Source: an uncultured Lachnospiraceae bacterium
GTDB lineage: Bacteria; Bacillota; Clostridia; Lachnospirales; Lachnospiraceae
Assembly (NCBI GenBank): GCA_949840805.1
Contig: CATKXR010000044.1
Span: 1 to 41,997 of the forward strand
Reading direction: 5' to 3'
Length of the DNA: 41,997 bases
In this document: piece after piece, positions 39,891 through 41,997 of the stretch
Position numbering within the stretch: position 1 is the first letter of the stretch
Layout of the letters: every line of letters begins with the position of its first letter
Translations under genes and position numbers: made by a program
The notes under the pieces: generated by a model
Told to the model about the DNA's origin: nothing
The model's input: only the letters and a program-made list of their open reading frames with translations
Databases searched by the model: none

Positions 39891-41997
39891 ATGTACACAT
39901 ATGCGCAGAAAAGAAAGGATATGGGCGAAATCCCCAGACAAAGGAAAAGCTCTTCCTTAAGCCCCCAAATGCCGTGTCGCATCCGGGAGGTAAGATATGT
40001 GGACAGGCCGGTATCCCTTGTGCTTCAGAAAAAAAGCACCCGCCGGCTTGAAAGAGAGCTGGAAGAATTAGGGATTACTGCGGAGGATGTCGTCCGGCTG
40101 GCAGAGGAATACGATGCCCTGGAGAATACGGATGAGACAAAATCAGAGCAGACACGGCTGCTGCAGGCGTTATATGAAAGGCTCTCAAATATCAATGAGG
40201 AGAGTGCAAAAAGGGCATTAAAGATAGTCCTTACGGAAATGTCGTTTGTCTTTCAGCAAAATTTTACCATACCATACGAAAGGCCTTCTTTGTGGAAAAA
40301 AATCGAAAAGTATCCGGACAGCATCTATATTAAAGGATTGATTGAAGAATATGACAGTTTATGGATAAAAAATTCAGGGGCTGCTGTGGCGCTGCTGCTG
40401 AAGGCCATGACTTTTCAAGTTCCTGGACAATGGTTTTCTTTTATAAAACATGGGCTGCCAAAGGAAATCGGGGATATTATCACAGAAGAAATAAGCGCGA
40501 TTTCCGGCGCGATTGGCACGCCGCCCCAAAACAAAACAACAGATACGGACAAGGCTGCAGATCCTTATCAGACATTGCAAGGCGGGGACTACTGGAAGGC
40601 AGCCGATGAATATATGCCGCAATTAAGGCAGAAAAACAGCAGTGAGGACAAGGTGAAATTGCTGTCAGACATGCACATGCAGTTTCTTGAACAGATGAAA
40701 GATGCTGTGATTGGCACGAATTCCCCGGATAAGGACCATTTAGAGAATGTATATCAGACAATAAAAAACAAGGCGGTACAGGTCATGAGGACACAGGGAG
40801 TCCTGGCACATTACAGCCATCTTGGGACATTAACTTCCATGGAATCCAATGACCAGTTAAGGGAATCGGGCATGCTGCAGGCGCCTTTGGAAGATGTGAA
40901 TAAAGCGGACAGCCAGACAATAGGAGCAGACAAGAGCCAGGACTTTGATAAAAAGGGGATTGGCAATACAGGCTTTGCTTTTTGCTTTCTGGAGAAAAAA
41001 GGGGCGCCAAAGAGAAGATCCCGGTTTGGAAAAAACCGGTATACCACGTCATTGGATGGAAATGATGTTTTAAATCAGGCATGGGCCATTATGAACGATT
41101 TACAGGAATCTTGGTTTAAGTCCCATCCGTTCGTTGTTTTTGTTGATCCGGTTAAGGGAAAGTTTTCCAGGGATGTTATTACAGATCATTACAGCCGGCA
41201 GTTGGAACCTGCATATGCAAATGTTTTCTCTTCTTTATTGTCAAGATTTCCGGATATGGACAAAAAAATTGCGTTGATCAGTGTACTTAATTTCCAAAAT
41301 GTCCAAAAGAAAAGAACAGTTTTGAAATATGGCGGGAAAAGGATCTCTTTGTCAGAGAAAAACCTGGGGGCAAATTTTTTATATGGGCAGGATATTATCA
41401 ATGGAATTGCCGCGCGGACTGCGGCAGAACTGCTGGCTGCCAAGGTGAAATTAGGCGTGGATATTGGCAGGTATGAGACAGACGGAGATAAATTATGGGA
41501 ATATATCGCACAGGTAGCATTTAAAATGCAGATTATGGTTCCTTTTAAGATTCTTCCGGAATTTGTGGAAAAAGACGGGGAACCGGAGACAGAAATAGAT
41601 TTAGGGCTTGGCCGTTTTCGCATGAACCTTGAAGTGGATGATTATAGAGGCGCCGCAGGGGCGGGCCAGCAGCCTCCCGTGCCGTTGACGAGAAAGATTG
41701 CGGTCAATCCGGCTGAGGAAAAATGTGCGGGAGAGAATAACAGTTTTTTTGCTTGTGTACTTCCTCTTCTTGGCACAGTCGGTTCAAATGCCGGGGAGAT
41801 CCGGAGGGATTTTCAGCACAGGCTGCGAAATAGCCCAAATGGAGGGTTATCCCTGGCTTTAGGGGACGGTGAACCGTTAGAGGGAGTAAACAAGATAGCG
41901 AAAACCATTGAAAACAAAGGCTTTTCCCGGAAAGGGAAAGCTGATGGTAAAAATTTTGTTAGGTGGAAGCCCTTGCACATATTGGAGCGTTGCAAGG
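39891..41997 (+). CDS. Unrecognised large protein, 3' end beyond the window
   Basis: An unbroken frame of 702 codons from ATG 39891, with ACAGGAGG 6 nt before it, runs to the window edge without a stop. N-terminus MYTYAQKRKDMGEIPRQRKS. Residues about 60-120 are charged and coiled-coil-like (STRRLERELEELGITAEDVV). A middle stretch has DKKIALISVLNFQNVQKKR, then LSEKNLGANFLYGQDIINGI and AARTAAELLAAKVKLGVDIG. No signal peptide, membrane span or catalytic motif stands out. Base composition is lower in GC than in the pyr and DUF4132 genes. It directly follows composite repeat D, as expected of an accessory gene. A phage-, injection- or element-related structural protein is possible but unsupported. 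Confidence 0.7.
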   Translation, partial: MYTYAQKRKDMGEIPRQRKSSSLSPQMPCRIREVRYVDRPVSLVLQKKSTRRLERELEELGITAEDVVRLAEEYDALENTDETKSEQTRLLQALYERLSNINEESAKRALKIVLTEMSFVFQQNFTIPYERPSLWKKIEKYPDSIYIKGLIEEYDSLWIKNSGAAVALLLKAMTFQVPGQWFSFIKHGLPKEIGDIITEEISAISGAIGTPPQNKTTDTDKAADPYQTLQGGDYWKAADEYMPQLRQKNSSEDKVKLLSDMHMQFLEQMKDAVIGTNSPDKDHLENVYQTIKNKAVQVMRTQGVLAHYSHLGTLTSMESNDQLRESGMLQAPLEDVNKADSQTIGADKSQDFDKKGIGNTGFAFCFLEKKGAPKRRSRFGKNRYTTSLDGNDVLNQAWAIMNDLQESWFKSHPFVVFVDPVKGKFSRDVITDHYSRQLEPAYANVFSSLLSRFPDMDKKIALISVLNFQNVQKKRTVLKYGGKRISLSEKNLGANFLYGQDIINGIAARTAAELLAAKVKLGVDIGRYETDGDKLWEYIAQVAFKMQIMVPFKILPEFVEKDGEPETEIDLGLGRFRMNLEVDDYRGAAGAGQQPPVPLTRKIAVNPAEEKCAGENNSFFACVLPLLGTVGSNAGEIRRDFQHRLRNSPNGGLSLALGDGEPLEGVNKIAKTIENKGFSRKGKADGKNFVRWKPLHILERCK

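Overview
The window looks like chromosome of an anaerobic, spore-forming, low-to-mid GC Firmicute, most likely a Lachnospiraceae (Clostridium cluster XIVa) gut bacterium. Supporting signs are strong AGGAGG ribosome binding sites, a LysM-GH18 spore-germination type hydrolase, a class B sortase, type 1B PyrD/PyrK, a folate ECF transporter under a THF riboswitch and a DUF5724/DUF4132 giant protein. This placement is inference; there is no rRNA or marker gene to confirm it.

Layout. 1-880: a decayed conjugative-element fragment, then tRNA-Asn(GTT) and tRNA-Leu(CAG) behind one promoter. 891-1440: the first of four large composite hairpin repeats. 1502-9190: a LacI-type regulator and an alpha-glucoside operon (GH13, lipoprotein binding protein, two permeases, second GH13; no ATPase). 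9318-13223: an accessory-looking cluster with two minus-strand HTH genes and plus-strand genes for a tiny zinc-ribbon protein, a small membrane protein, a glycine-rich membrane protein and an unrecognised 469-aa protein. Two promoters there share an identical pair of operator-like sites. 13312-15972: a membrane-anchored Ser/Thr kinase, a tRNA-dihydrouridine synthase and a DUF1349 protein. 16180-16981: THF riboswitch and folT. 17061-22939: GH18 hydrolase, zinc-ribbon membrane protein, Mrp ATPase, sortase B, RelQ-like alarmone synthetase and a double-GNAT protein. 23005-23931: two tandem copies of the composite repeat. 24103-25163: lrgAB with a palindromic operator inside its promoter. 25445-28961: pyrF-pyrK-pyrD-pyrE from one promoter. 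29062-30193: small membrane proteins, one VanZ-like. 30299-38234: an M29-aminopeptidase-like protein, a 159-aa protein and a 1717-aa DUF5724/DUF4132 protein, nearly contiguous. 38277-39317: a lone OppF-type ATPase. 39330-39805: the fourth composite repeat. 39891-end: a long unrecognised reading frame that runs off the window.

Three things stand out as possibly undescribed. (1) A dispersed composite repeat of about 450 bp, four copies, all in the same orientation, built of two or three long hairpins whose arms show compensatory base changes between copies. (2) The operator-linked 9.3-13.2 kb cluster. (3) The aminopeptidase-like / 159-aa / DUF4132 triad. A second, smaller hairpin family (near 2.65, 16.1 and 21.3 kb) also shows a compensatory change. 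All calls come from reading the sequence; no database search was run.
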